The notes under the pieces were generated by a model. It saw only the letters and a program-made list of their open reading frames with translations. It made no database searches and had not been told where the DNA came from. This document shows positions 49,185 to 60,393 of a stretch of DNA of 64,000 nucleotides, one piece after another; position 1 is the first letter of the stretch, and every line of letters begins with the position of its first letter. Origin of the DNA: Candidatus Tachikawaea gelatinosa (GTDB lineage: Bacteria > Pseudomonadota > Gammaproteobacteria > Enterobacterales > Enterobacteriaceae); contig NZ_AP014521.1 in the NCBI RefSeq assembly GCF_000828815.1, positions 280,001 through 344,000 of the forward strand, in the 5' to 3' direction. The translations under genes were made by a program, and so were the position numbers.

Positions 49185-52100
49185 ATGATAGAAATTCTAC
49201 ATGGTTTGCCAGTTTTATCTCATTTTTTCATAAAAAAAATACTGAATCGCATTAAAATAACTAATATTTCAGTAAAAAATATTTATGCTAAGTACTTGTA
49301 TTTTTTAGATTTAAAAAAATCGCTGAATACAAACGAAAAAAAACGTTTAAAAAAAATTTTACAAATAGATAGTTTTTATGAAAAAGAAACAAGTTTTTTT
49401 AAGCATAAATTTTTAGTTCTTCCAAGAATTGGTACTATATCTTCATGGTCATCAAAAGCTACAGATATTGTTAAGAATTGTCAAATAGATTCTATTAAAC
49501 GTTTAGAAAAAGGTGTTTTATTTTATGTTAAAAATAACGAAATAACTGATAAAAAATGGAAAACAATTGCTAAACATCTTTATGATAGTATGACAGAAAC
49601 AATTACTGAAGATTTTGAAAAAGTTCAATATTTATTTAAAAAACAGCATCCATCTTCTTTTAGAGAAATTGATATTTGTAGTAATGGAATTGATATATTA
49701 AAAATAAAAAATCTGTCGATGCAATTAAATTTATCAATTGATGAGATTAATTATTTTTTTACTGTTTTTAATAAATTAAAACGTAATCCAACTGATGTTG
49801 AGTTTTATATGTTTGCTCAAATAAATTCTGAACATTGTCGGCATAAAATATTTAATGCTAAATGGATCATTAATGGGATTAAAAAACATAAATCCCCATT
49901 TAGTATGATCAAAAATACTTTTAAAATGATTCCAAATCATATAATTTCTGCTTATATAGATAATTCTGCTATTATGGAAGGTTCTGATACCAGTATTTTT
50001 CAATCTAATTATATAAACGGAATTTATGAGTATCAACAAGAAAAAATAAATATAGCTATTAAAGTAGAAACACATAACCATCCTACATCTATATCTCCAT
50101 GGGAAGGATCAGCAACAGGAGCTGGAGGTGAAATTAGAGATTTATCTTCCACAGGAAAAGGAGCTAAACCTAAAGCTGGTTTATCTGGATTTTCTGTTTC
50201 AAATTTATTTATTCCAAAGTTTATACATCCTTGGGAAAAAAAATATAATCAACCAAAAAAAATAGCTAGTGCTTTAAATATTATGATTGAAGGGCCTTTA
50301 GGATGTTCATCATATAATAATAAATTTGGCAGACCAGTTATTAATGGTTATTTTAGAACATATGAAGAACCCTTCAAAAATAGCAAAAAATCTTTAAAAA
50401 AAATATACGGATATCATAAACCTATTATGTTATCTGGAGGGATAGGAAGTATTATTAATGCTAATTCAAAAAAAATGAACTTAAGAGTAGGTGATAAATT
50501 AATAATACTAGGTGGCCCAAGTATGAAGATTGGATTAGGAGGTAGCACAGCATCTTCATCAAATTCTTATATTTCTAATCCTGATTTAGATTTTTCTTCT
50601 GTACAGCGCGATGATCCAGAAATGGAAAGACGTTGTCAAGAAGTTATAGATAAATGTTGGCAATTAGGTAAGATGAATCCTATACTTTTTATTCATGATA
50701 TAGGAGCAGGAGGTATAGCTAATGCTATAGTAGAATTAATTATGAGTAGTGGATATGGCGGATTAATTGATTTACGTAAAATTCCTACTAGTGAAGATAG
50801 TATGAATCCCTTAGAATTGTTATGTAATGAATCTCAAGAACGTTATGCAATAGCTATAGATTCTAAAAATCTTGAAATTTTTTTTAATTTTTGTAAAAGA
50901 GAACGTGCTCCTTATGCTGTTATTGGCGAAATTACAAATAATAAAAATTTAGTAATTTTTGATAAAACATTCAATAATTTACCAGTTAATATACCACTTT
51001 ATAAATTTTTAAAAAAAATTCCTAGAAAAAAACATAACGTGAGAAGTTTAAATAGTAAAAATCCACCATTATCTCTAAGTAATATAACTTTAAATGAAAC
51101 TATAAAACGTATATTATATTTACCTTCTGTTGCAGAAAAAAGTTTTTTAATTACAATAGCTGATCGTACAGTGACTGGAATGGTTGTTCGTGATCAAATG
51201 ATAGGTCCATGGCAAATTCCTGTTTCAAATTGTGCAGTTACTACCTCAAGTTTTGATAGTTATTATGGAGAAGCTTTTTCCATTGGAGAACGTTCTCCAA
51301 TATCATTAATTAATGCAAGTGCTGCTGCTCGTATGTCATTAGGAGAAGCAATTACTAATATTGCTGCAGTTCATATTGGATCAATTAATCGTATTAAATG
51401 TTCTGCTAATTGGATGATTGCATCTGGACGCGATGGAGAAGATGAAAAACTTTATGAAGCTATTAAATCAATTAGCGAAGATATCTGCCCAAAATTAGGA
51501 ATCACTATACCTGTTGGTAAAGATTCTATGTCAATGACAACATATTGGAAAACTAAGAATGAATCTTATGAAATGATATCTCCTGTATCAATTGTTATTA
51601 CTGCTTTTGCACGAGTGGAAGATGTTCGTAATGTTGTTACACCTGAATTACAATTAAATAATAAAAATTTATTATTATTAATTGATCTTGGAAGAGGTCA
51701 TAATGCTTTAGGAGCTACTTCTTTTTCACAAGTGTATAATAAAATTGGTGATAAAAGTGCTGATATTAGAAATGTTCAAGATCTTGCTAAATTTTTTAGT
51801 GCAATTCAGTATTTATGCTCCACAAAAAAAATTTTAGCATATCATGATCGATCTGATGGAGGTTTATTTGTAACTTTATTAGAAATGGCTTTTGCTGGTC
51901 ATTGTGGATTAAATATTGACGTTTCTGAGTTAGGAAAAGATTTATATAAAATATTATTTAATGAAGAATTAGGTGCTGTCATTCAAATTAATTATGAGAA
52001 CCTTTCTAGTATAAAAAAAATTTTTTCGCGCTATAATATATTAGATTGTGTACACGTTATTGGTTATGCAACATCAAAAAATAATGACTTTACTATAAAT

Positions 52101-53087
52101 TTTCATAAACAAACTATTTATAAAGAAAAATGTAATATACTACGAATGTTATGGGCAGAGACATCTTGGAGAATACAAAGATTAAGAGATAACGAAAAAT
52201 GTGCAGATGAAGAATTTTATAATAAAAAAGATGAAAAAAACCCTGGATTACATGCATATCTAACTTTTAAAGTTAATGAAGATATTGCAGCACCTGCTAT
52301 TCTTACCGGTATACGCCCAAAATTAGCAGTATTACGTGAACAAGGTATTAATTCTCATATAGAAATGGCAGCAGCTTTTCATAGAGCAGGTTTTGAAGCA
52401 ATAGATGTACATATGAATGATTTATTATCTGCTCGTTTTAAATTGGAAGATTTTCATATGATTGTTGCTTGTGGTGGTTTCTCTTATGGTGATGTACTAG
52501 GAGCAGGAATGGGATGGGCGCATTCTATTTTATCAAATAAAATTTTAAAGAAAAATTTTAAAGATTTTTTTCATCGTAAAGATACTTTATCTTTAGGTGT
52601 ATGCAATGGATGTCAAATGTTCTCACATTTGTCCAGTTTAATACCAGACAGTAGTTTATGGCCAAATTTTTGTTTAAATAAATCTGGTCGTTTTGAATCA
52701 CGTTTTGTTTTAGTAAAAGTTATGAAAAGTCCATCGCTTATATTAAATGACATGGTTGACTCACATATTCCAATTCCTGTTTCACATAGCGAAGGATATG
52801 TGAAATTTAAAAATCATGAACATTTATTATCATTAGAGTCAAGTGGATTAATAGCTTTGCGTTATATTGATAACTATGGAAAAATTACAGAAAAATATCC
52901 ATTTAATCCAAATGGTTCTTCAAACGGTATCACTGCTATTAGTAATAAAAATGGACAAGTGACAATTATGATGCCTCATCCTGAGCGTGTTTTTAGAACA
53001 ATAAATAACTCTTGGTATCCTGAAGAGTGGGGAGAAGATGGTCCTTGGATGCGTCTTTTTAGAAATTCACGTAAACAATTATGTTAA
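49185..53087 (+). CDS. purL: Phosphoribosylformylglycinamidine synthase
   Basis: Large single-chain FGAM synthase of de novo purine synthesis. The 1300 residues (E. coli 1295) comprise an N-terminal domain, the linker with NSEHCRHKIFNA, the FGAM synthetase core (KVETHNHPTSISPWEG, GGIGSI, GGGSTAS-type and DGEDEK regions) and a C-terminal class I glutaminase with the nucleophile in GVCNGCQMF and the HPE of MMPHPERVFR. It is the largest gene in the window and completely open, implying that early purine steps are maintained, unlike in many intracellular symbionts such as Buchnera. Confidence 0.98.
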   Translation: MIEILHGLPVLSHFFIKKILNRIKITNISVKNIYAKYLYFLDLKKSLNTNEKKRLKKILQIDSFYEKETSFFKHKFLVLPRIGTISSWSSKATDIVKNCQIDSIKRLEKGVLFYVKNNEITDKKWKTIAKHLYDSMTETITEDFEKVQYLFKKQHPSSFREIDICSNGIDILKIKNLSMQLNLSIDEINYFFTVFNKLKRNPTDVEFYMFAQINSEHCRHKIFNAKWIINGIKKHKSPFSMIKNTFKMIPNHIISAYIDNSAIMEGSDTSIFQSNYINGIYEYQQEKINIAIKVETHNHPTSISPWEGSATGAGGEIRDLSSTGKGAKPKAGLSGFSVSNLFIPKFIHPWEKKYNQPKKIASALNIMIEGPLGCSSYNNKFGRPVINGYFRTYEEPFKNSKKSLKKIYGYHKPIMLSGGIGSIINANSKKMNLRVGDKLIILGGPSMKIGLGGSTASSSNSYISNPDLDFSSVQRDDPEMERRCQEVIDKCWQLGKMNPILFIHDIGAGGIANAIVELIMSSGYGGLIDLRKIPTSEDSMNPLELLCNESQERYAIAIDSKNLEIFFNFCKRERAPYAVIGEITNNKNLVIFDKTFNNLPVNIPLYKFLKKIPRKKHNVRSLNSKNPPLSLSNITLNETIKRILYLPSVAEKSFLITIADRTVTGMVVRDQMIGPWQIPVSNCAVTTSSFDSYYGEAFSIGERSPISLINASAAARMSLGEAITNIAAVHIGSINRIKCSANWMIASGRDGEDEKLYEAIKSISEDICPKLGITIPVGKDSMSMTTYWKTKNESYEMISPVSIVITAFARVEDVRNVVTPELQLNNKNLLLLIDLGRGHNALGATSFSQVYNKIGDKSADIRNVQDLAKFFSAIQYLCSTKKILAYHDRSDGGLFVTLLEMAFAGHCGLNIDVSELGKDLYKILFNEELGAVIQINYENLSSIKKIFSRYNILDCVHVIGYATSKNNDFTINFHKQTIYKEKCNILRMLWAETSWRIQRLRDNEKCADEEFYNKKDEKNPGLHAYLTFKVNEDIAAPAILTGIRPKLAVLREQGINSHIEMAAAFHRAGFEAIDVHMNDLLSARFKLEDFHMIVACGGFSYGDVLGAGMGWAHSILSNKILKKNFKDFFHRKDTLSLGVCNGCQMFSHLSSLIPDSSLWPNFCLNKSGRFESRFVLVKVMKSPSLILNDMVDSHIPIPVSHSEGYVKFKNHEHLLSLESSGLIALRYIDNYGKITEKYPFNPNGSSNGITAISNKNGQVTIMMPHPERVFRTINNSWYPEEWGEDGPWMRLFRNSRKQLC

Positions 53088-53185
53088 TTTTATAAAAAAT
53101 TAAATTTTTATATAATTTTTTGATGATATTTAAATGAAAGTAATTATTACTATAATTGAATATTAAATTAAGATGAGAAATAAAA

Positions 53186-54439
53186 ATGCTAATTAAAAAA
53201 ACAAATATTTTAGATTTTGATCCTGATTTGTGGAAATTTATAGAAAAAGAAAAAAACAGACAAGAAGAACATATTGAATTAATAGCATCAGAAAACTATG
53301 CGAGTTTATCAGTCATGGAAGCACAAGGTTCTCAATTAACTAATAAATATGCAGAAGGATACCCTGGTAAACGTTATTATGGTGGATGTGAATATATAGA
53401 TGAAATAGAAAAAATTGCTATTAATCGTGCAAAATTTTTATTTAATGCAGATTATGCAAATGTTCAACCACATTCTGGTTCTCAAGCAAATTTTGCTGTT
53501 TATACTGCTTTGTTAACACCAGGTGATACTATTATGGGTTTAGATTTAAAACATGGAGGGCATTTAACACATGGATCTTCAGTTAATTTTTCAGGTAAGT
53601 TATATAAAGTAATTTCATATAAAATTAAAGAAAACGGAGAAATTGATTATGAAAATTTATTTAATTTAGCAGATAAATATCGCCCTAAAATGATTATTGG
53701 AGGTTTTTCTGCATATTCTGGTATTTGTGATTGGAAAAAGATACGTGAAATTGCAGACACTGTTAACGCATGGTTTATAGCAGATATGGCACATGTAGCA
53801 GGTTTAGTCGCTGCTAATGTATATCCAAATCCTATTCATTATGCTCATGTAGTTACCACTACAACACATAAAACTTTAGCAGGTCCTCGAGGTGGTTTAA
53901 TACTTGCAAAAAAAGGTAGTGAAGATTTATACAAAAAAATAGATGCATCTGTTTTTCCAGGTGGTCAAGGTGGTCCTTTCATGCATGTTATTGCAGCAAA
54001 AGCTATTGCTTTTAAAGAAGCGATGACATTAGATTTTAAAAAATATCAAATACAAGTTATTAAAAATGCAAAAGAAATGGTTTCTACATTTATAAAAAAT
54101 GGTTATGATATTGTTTCAGGTAGTACTCATAATCATCTTTTTTTATTAAATTTAACTAAAAACAAGATTACTGGAAAAGAAGCAGATTTTATGTTAAGTC
54201 TTGCAAATATTACTGTTAACAAAAATAGTGTACCAAACGATTCAAAAAGTCCATTTGTTACTTCTGGTATTCGCATTGGTACACCTGCTATTACACGTAG
54301 AGGTTTTAAAGAAAAAGAATCTGTGATGGTAACAGAATGGATAATACAAATATTAAAAAATATCAATAACAAAAAAGTTGCGAATGATCTTAAAAATCAA
54401 GTAATTGAATTATGTCTATCATTTCCTGTTTATCAATAA
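53186..54439 (+). CDS. glyA: Serine hydroxymethyltransferase
   Basis: PLP enzyme interconverting serine and glycine and supplying one-carbon units to purine synthesis and formylation. The 417 residues equal E. coli GlyA. Conserved stretches are [23 protein letters not shown], the PLP lysine in [13 protein letters not shown], and [17 protein letters not shown]. It follows purL after 98 bases on the same strand. Confidence 0.98.
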   Translation: MLIKKTNILDFDPDLWKFIEKEKNRQEEHIELIASENYASLSVMEAQGSQLTNKYAEGYPGKRYYGGCEYIDEIEKIAINRAKFLFNADYANVQPHSGSQANFAVYTALLTPGDTIMGLDLKHGGHLTHGSSVNFSGKLYKVISYKIKENGEIDYENLFNLADKYRPKMIIGGFSAYSGICDWKKIREIADTVNAWFIADMAHVAGLVAANVYPNPIHYAHVVTTTTHKTLAGPRGGLILAKKGSEDLYKKIDASVFPGGQGGPFMHVIAAKAIAFKEAMTLDFKKYQIQVIKNAKEMVSTFIKNGYDIVSGSTHNHLFLLNLTKNKITGKEADFMLSLANITVNKNSVPNDSKSPFVTSGIRIGTPAITRRGFKEKESVMVTEWIIQILKNINNKKVANDLKNQVIELCLSFPVYQ

Positions 54440-54453
54440 ATTAAAACAAATTC

Positions 54454-54497
54454 TTTCCTTCATCCTTTGATAAAATGTACTTAAAGAATGAAGGAAA
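54454..54497. terminator. Stem-loop between convergent glyA and gapA
   Basis: A 10-bp perfect stem, TTTCCTTCAT (54454-54463) and ATGAAGGAAA (54488-54497), with a 24-base loop that can pair further (CTTT with AAAG). There is only a short A/T flank, so it is a likely but not textbook terminator between the two converging genes. Confidence 0.6.
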
Positions 54498-54533
54498 AAT
54501 CGTTATATATAACAAATATAATTGTTAAAAACA

Positions 54534-55538
<1,005 letters not shown>

Positions 55539-55691
55539 CTACCAACAGTTAAAATTGATTAAAATTTATAATTCTTTGTAGCATTTTTAGCTGAATGTTA
55601 CTATAATATTATGTATATTTGTATATATATTATAAAAATTAAAATATTTTATAATAAATTAATAAAAAAATAATGTTTTTGATGTTTAATA

Positions 55692-55720
55692 TGTTTGTAA
55701 TATAACACTTGTTACAAACA
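55692..55720 (-). terminator. Possible stem-loop after nfuA
   Basis: A 9-bp inverted repeat, TGTTTGTAA (55692-55700) and TTACAAACA (55712-55720), with an 11-base loop, located 15 bases beyond the nfuA stop on the transcribed strand. There is no T run, so assignment as a terminator is tentative. Confidence 0.4.
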
Positions 55721-55734
55721 ATTATTTTTTAAAA

Positions 55735-56307
55735 TTAATAATAAGAATGTTTTCCATGAATATGTTCAGTTTTGTCAAGAACTCCTTGTAGTTCTTTAAA
55801 TTCTTTTTTTAATTGTTTTTCAATATTTTCTTTAAAAGTTATTTCTGCCATAGAACAACCGCTACAACCCCCTTTAAACTCTAAAATAGCATAATTATTT
55901 TTTATATCTATAAGATTAATACTACCACCGTGACTTTCAAGTTTTGGGTTTATTTTTAATTGAATAAAGTATTGAATTTTTTCTTTTAATGTTGAATTTC
56001 TAGGATATTGTAGAATTTTTGCGTAAGGAGCATCAAGAGTTAAAGTTGAACTTAATTGATCCTCAATAATATTTATTTTTGATTTTTTAAGGTAAGGCAA
56101 GCTTTCTTGATCAATGTATACAAAAAATTTTTTAAATCGTAAAACATAATCTGTTATTTTGATTTTTTTAGGTGGACAATAAGAAATGCCACATTCTGCA
56201 TTTTCACTACCTGGATTAAAAACAAATACACGAATTTGAGTACCTTTTTCTTTTTTAAGCAATAAGTTGAAAAGATATTCTTGAGCATTTTTTGTAATAG
56301 TAATCAT
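55735..56307 (-). CDS. nfuA: Fe/S biogenesis protein NfuA
   Basis: Iron-sulfur cluster carrier. The 190 residues (E. coli 191) have an N-terminal degenerate A-type domain (about 1-95) and a C-terminal Nfu domain with the cluster-binding pair C148 and C151 in GGCSGCSMAEITFKENIE. Clients in this window include MiaB, QueE, CysI and Nth. It is divergent from bioH as in E. coli, with gntX lost from between. Confidence 0.96.
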   Translation of the reverse strand: MITITKNAQEYLFNLLLKKEKGTQIRVFVFNPGSENAECGISYCPPKKIKITDYVLRFKKFFVYIDQESLPYLKKSKINIIEDQLSSTLTLDAPYAKILQYPRNSTLKEKIQYFIQLKINPKLESHGGSINLIDIKNNYAILEFKGGCSGCSMAEITFKENIEKQLKKEFKELQGVLDKTEHIHGKHSYY

Positions 56308-56437
56308 ATATTTTTAACTTCTTAAAAAGATTATTTTATATTATTGATAATTAAATATTATTTTTTTAAAAAACGTTCAAAAATAATTAAAATATTATAT
56401 ACATATTTAAAAATTTTTATTAAAGGATTTTAAAATC

Positions 56438-57214
56438 ATGCAACCATTATATTGGAAAATTATTGGAAAAGGATCACTAGATCTTGTTTTATTACATGGA
56501 TGGGCTTTAAACTCCAAAGTTTGGAGAAACATTGTTCCCTTATTAAATAATCATTTTAAATTACATTTAATTGATTTACCGGGTTACGGTCGTAGTAAAG
56601 AATGTTTAGCTAAAAATTTAAATGAAATAATGAATTATATAATACCTTTTTTGCCAAAAAAATCTATTATTTTGGGGTGGTCTTTAGGAGGTTTGATAGC
56701 TACACAATTAACATTAAATTTTCCTAATAGATTTTATGGAATGATTATAGTATCGTCTTCTCCTTGTTTTATTGAAAAAAAAAATTGGCCAGGAATTAAA
56801 AAAAAGCTATTAAATGATTTTTTAAAACAACTTACTGAAAATTTTATAAAAACTCTTAAAAATTTTTTAAAAATACAAACATTCAATACAAATATTTTAT
56901 ATAAAGATATGAATATTTTAGAAAAAACTTTAGTTAAGAATTCTATACCAAGTATAAAAACATTAAGCAATGGATTAAATATTATTAAAAAAAGTGATTT
57001 AAGAAAAAAAATTAATACTATAAAAGTTCCGTCTTTAAAAATATATGGTGCACTAGATGTACTTGTTCCTTATCGAATAAGTAATATCTTAGATAAGAAT
57101 TGTATGAATACTCAATCAATTATAATCAAAAGTGCAGCTCATGCTCCATTTATCTCTAATCCTCAATTGTTTTGTAAGCATTTAGTTGATTTTTCTAATT
57201 TAATTTTAATGTAA
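56438..57214 (+). CDS. bioH: Pimeloyl-[acyl-carrier protein] methyl ester esterase
   Basis: Alpha/beta hydrolase that ends the pimeloyl phase of biotin synthesis by cleaving pimeloyl-ACP methyl ester. The 258 residues (E. coli 256) have LLHGWALNSKVW, the nucleophile elbow GWSLGGL, aspartate in YGALDVLVP and histidine in SAAHAPFISNP. Its retention implies that the genome still makes biotin, with bioC and the bio genes elsewhere. Confidence 0.93.
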   Translation: MQPLYWKIIGKGSLDLVLLHGWALNSKVWRNIVPLLNNHFKLHLIDLPGYGRSKECLAKNLNEIMNYIIPFLPKKSIILGWSLGGLIATQLTLNFPNRFYGMIIVSSSPCFIEKKNWPGIKKKLLNDFLKQLTENFIKTLKNFLKIQTFNTNILYKDMNILEKTLVKNSIPSIKTLSNGLNIIKKSDLRKKINTIKVPSLKIYGALDVLVPYRISNILDKNCMNTQSIIIKSAAHAPFISNPQLFCKHLVDFSNLILM

Positions 57215-57231
57215 GTTTATGTGAAATTAAT

Positions 57232-58470
57232 TTATATAAATTTCATTAATTGCTTTTCTTTTTTTTGTATTAATGCAATCGTTCTTCTACGCATTAATTC
57301 TTTTTTAATTTCTTTACCATTAAAACCATCTCTTATAACATCTTTATTGGAAATTGATTTTGCTACTTCAAATAAATATTTTATATACTTTCCTTGTTTA
57401 TATTCTGTATTATTTATATACAATGTCCTTCCTTTTGCGTCTGCTGAACAAATAATTTCTAAAGCACTTATTCTATGTGGTTTTCTCCAAGCATCAATGT
57501 TATTAAAAAAAGATATTATGCTATAAATGGATTGTCTTTTAATAGCATGAATCATTTCATAGTATTTTATTACTATTAATGCTAAATCACGAAGCTCGTT
57601 AGGTACATGTAAACGGTGACAAAATTTTTTTACAATAAATATATTAGTAGTTTTGTTATTAAATGTTTTAAATTTATTAAAGATAATTGTTTTCTTTTCT
57701 CCAAAATTATGACATAAAGTTGCAAACCTTATATCAATTCTATTAGAAATATTTGACACATTTTTTAATGTCATTAACGTATGATTTGCAAGATTTTTAG
57801 AAGTATATTGATTTAAAGAAATATTATATAAATTATCAATTTCTGGAAATAACACTTTTAATGCATTACATTGACGTAATACTTCAAAATAAACTTGTGG
57901 ATTCAATGTTTTGAGAGCTTTTTCAGTTTCTTTCCATATTCTTTCAGGTTTTAAGTATTGCAATTCTCCATTTTTTGTAATTTTATACATTAATAAGATC
58001 GTTTCATGAGATATTTTAAAGTTCAGATGAAAAAAATGTGCTGCAAACCTTGCTACACGTAAAACACGCAAAGGATCTTCAATAAATGCGTGAGAAACAT
58101 GTCTCAAAACACGATTTTTAATGTCCTGTTGACCATTAAAAGGATCAATTAATTTATGATTAACATCGTCATATGCAATAGCATTAATTGTTAAATCTCT
58201 ACGTTGTAAATCTTCTTTTAATGTTACTTCAGGATGAGCAAAAGTAATAAAACCATTATATCCTTGCCCCGATTTTTTTTCAGTTCTTGCTAAAGCGTAC
58301 TCTTCTCCTGTTTTAGGATGTAAAAAAACTGGAAAATCACTACCAACTTTTTGATATCCCTTTGATAACATAATTTCTGATGTACTACCAATTACTACCC
58401 AATCTTTATCTTTTATTGGTTGTTTGAGAAGCATATCTCTTACTGCACCACCAACTAAAAAAACTTTCAT
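57232..58470 (-). CDS. cca: CCA-adding enzyme with degenerate HD domain
   Basis: Adds CCA to tRNA 3' ends. This is essential here because none of the four tRNA genes in the window encodes CCA. The 412 residues equal E. coli Cca. The polymerase half is intact: LVGGAVRDMLL, the acidic pair in KDKDWVVIGS, RRDLTINAIA and EDPLRVLRVARFAA. In the C-terminal HD phosphohydrolase domain, CHDLGKG of E. coli reads CHNFGEK (H254, N255), and the downstream FHDLIH reads YYEMIH, so metal binding and 2',3'-cyclic phosphodiesterase/phosphatase activity are probably lost. It converges on bioH with a 17-base gap. Confidence 0.96.
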   Translation of the reverse strand: MKVFLVGGAVRDMLLKQPIKDKDWVVIGSTSEIMLSKGYQKVGSDFPVFLHPKTGEEYALARTEKKSGQGYNGFITFAHPEVTLKEDLQRRDLTINAIAYDDVNHKLIDPFNGQQDIKNRVLRHVSHAFIEDPLRVLRVARFAAHFFHLNFKISHETILLMYKITKNGELQYLKPERIWKETEKALKTLNPQVYFEVLRQCNALKVLFPEIDNLYNISLNQYTSKNLANHTLMTLKNVSNISNRIDIRFATLCHNFGEKKTIIFNKFKTFNNKTTNIFIVKKFCHRLHVPNELRDLALIVIKYYEMIHAIKRQSIYSIISFFNNIDAWRKPHRISALEIICSADAKGRTLYINNTEYKQGKYIKYLFEVAKSISNKDVIRDGFNGKEIKKELMRRRTIALIQKKEKQLMKFI

Positions 58471-58913
58471 TATTTTTATATTCCAAAAACAAAGTTTTTT
58501 ATATCTATATTATTAATAATACATATTAATAAATTAATTTTATTTAAATATAAATAAACAATTTGATACACATCTTATAACAATTTTTTTTTGGTATAAT
58601 CAAGTAAAATAAATGTTTTTATATAAATATTTATTAAAAATAAATAATATTTAATGTAAAAATTATTAAATAACGATAATGTTTTAAGAATAAATAAAAA
58701 AATAACTATATGAATTATAAGTTTTAATAAATTGTATTTTATACTATAAAAATCAAACACTTTATTTTTTTTGTATATAAGAAATAATTTACATGCTATT
58801 GAAAAATTTATTTATTTTTTTTTATATTTGTTCTTAAGAATAATTTCTAAGTTTTTTAAAATTTTTACAAAAATGTTATATAAATAATAAATATAATCTT
58901 TAAAGTATATAAA
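58471..58913. other. AT-rich spacer between cca and hldE
   Basis: About 440 bases between divergent cca and hldE. A 61-codon minus-strand frame (58575-58760) is made almost only of Ile, Leu, Phe, Tyr and Lys and looks like a by-product of composition. No gene remnant, promoter or RNA is recognised. Confidence 0.55.
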
Positions 58914-59897
58914 ATGCCTATTAAATTACCTTCATTTCATAACATTAGAATTATAACTATTGGTGATATAATATTAGATCTTTATTGGTCTGGAAATATA
59001 AAAAATAAATCATCAGAAACAGCTTCATCTATAGTAAAAATAAAAAATGTAGAAGAAAGACCTGGAGGAGCTGCAAATGTTGCAATGAATATTGCTTCTT
59101 TAAACGCTAAATCACATCTTATAGGAATTATTGGTGATGACGATTCAGGAGAAATTTTAAAAAGTAAGCTTTTAAAAAATAATGTTTTTTTTGACTATAT
59201 TAATATTAAAAGTAATTCTACTATTAAAAAATTACGTATCATTGCAAATGACAAACAATTAATTCGTGTAGATTTTGAAAAAAAATTTGAAAATACAAAT
59301 AATTTACAGTTAATAAATAAAAAATTGATAAAAATTCTAAAAAAAACTGATGTTTTAATTTTGTCAGATTATGATAAAGGAACTCTCTTAAATGTTCAAG
59401 AAATTATAAAAATTGCCAAGATAATGAATGTTCCAATATTAATTGATCCAAAAGGAAACGATTTTAATAAATATTGTGGAGCAACTATTTTAACACCTAA
59501 TTTATTTGAATTTGAAATTGTATCTGGTAAATGTAAAACAGAAAAAGAACTAATAAATCGTGGCATGGAAATCATTTTTAATTGTAAACTTTCAGCATTA
59601 CTTATAACAAGAGCAGAATCTGGAATGACTTTGCTACAAAAACATAAAATGCCTGTGTACTATCCAGCACAAACGCAAGAGGTTCTTGATGTAACTGGTG
59701 CAGGTGATACTGTAATTAGTGTTATTGCAGCGATATTAGCAACAGGATCTTCGTTAGAAGAAGCATGTTTTTTCTCTAATATAGCTGCTGGTATAGTTGT
59801 TAATAAAGTAAAAACATCTACTATAACTCTTGTTGAATTACAAGAAGCAATAAATTTGTATCAAAAAAGTAACGACAATTTTTCTACATATTTTTAA
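58914..59897 (+). CDS. hldE: D-glycero-beta-D-manno-heptose-7-phosphate kinase, adenylyltransferase domain missing
   Basis: PfkB-family sugar kinase corresponding to residues 1-318 of the 477-residue bifunctional E. coli HldE, which also adenylylates heptose-1-phosphate for LPS core. Here the protein stops at 327, and the C-terminal nucleotidyltransferase domain is absent with no remnant in the next 0.5 kb. The kinase core is kept: EERPGGAANVAMNIASL, VLILSDYDKG, LIDPKGNDF, LTPNLFEFE and catalytic D265 in VTGAGDTV. The N-terminal substrate motif that reads SPEAPVPV in E. coli has become SSETASSIV (33-41). Either a separate nucleotidyltransferase exists elsewhere, or the gene serves a residual or altered role. 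Confidence 0.9.
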   Translation: MPIKLPSFHNIRIITIGDIILDLYWSGNIKNKSSETASSIVKIKNVEERPGGAANVAMNIASLNAKSHLIGIIGDDDSGEILKSKLLKNNVFFDYINIKSNSTIKKLRIIANDKQLIRVDFEKKFENTNNLQLINKKLIKILKKTDVLILSDYDKGTLLNVQEIIKIAKIMNVPILIDPKGNDFNKYCGATILTPNLFEFEIVSGKCKTEKELINRGMEIIFNCKLSALLITRAESGMTLLQKHKMPVYYPAQTQEVLDVTGAGDTVISVIAAILATGSSLEEACFFSNIAAGIVVNKVKTSTITLVELQEAINLYQKSNDNFSTYF

Positions 59898-60393
59898 TTA
59901 TAAAATAAAAATGATAGACAAAAATTGATTATTATTTTGTTTTTGATAAATTAAATTTCTATTTTTCTTAAACAATATTTTAAATTTAGATATTTTTTAA
60001 TTTTTTTTATAAAAAATCCTAGAAATAAAAACTAATTATATTAGTATAGCGAAAAAATTGAGTGAATATTAGTTAATTGATTTATTTTATTTATAAATAA
60101 TATTTTTAAAATTTAATATAACAATATTATTGTTTTTGTATGAATAGTAGCGTACTGAATATTTTAGATAAAATAGTGAATATTATATATAAATATATGC
60201 ATAGAACTTATAATATATTAAATAATATATTTTGCATGTTTTAAAATTTATTTTTCACTAAACATATTAATTATTGAATTTATAATTGTTTTATAATTTT
60301 ATAAATGTATATTTTAATTAACTAATATTTTATATAAGTATCATGTTAATAATGTGTATTTTTAGATTTATAAAAATTTAATGAGATCTATAT
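59898..60393. other. AT-rich spacer upstream of ribB
   Basis: About 500 bases between hldE and ribB. None of the three forward frames shows remains of the missing HldE nucleotidyltransferase domain. The conserved sequence blocks of the FMN riboswitch that precedes ribB in E. coli were looked for and not found. No promoter could be assigned. Confidence 0.6.

Noticed and set aside
49776-50081. 101-codon minus-strand frame inside purL
   Set aside because: Shadow of the conserved PurL core; no independent support.
57221-57526. 101-codon plus-strand frame opposite the 3' end of cca
   Set aside because: Antisense to a secure gene, low-complexity and without initiation signals.
58575-58760. 61-codon minus-strand frame in the cca-hldE spacer
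   Set aside because: Composed almost only of residues encoded by AT-rich codons, with no ribosome binding site and no recognisable family; likely chance.
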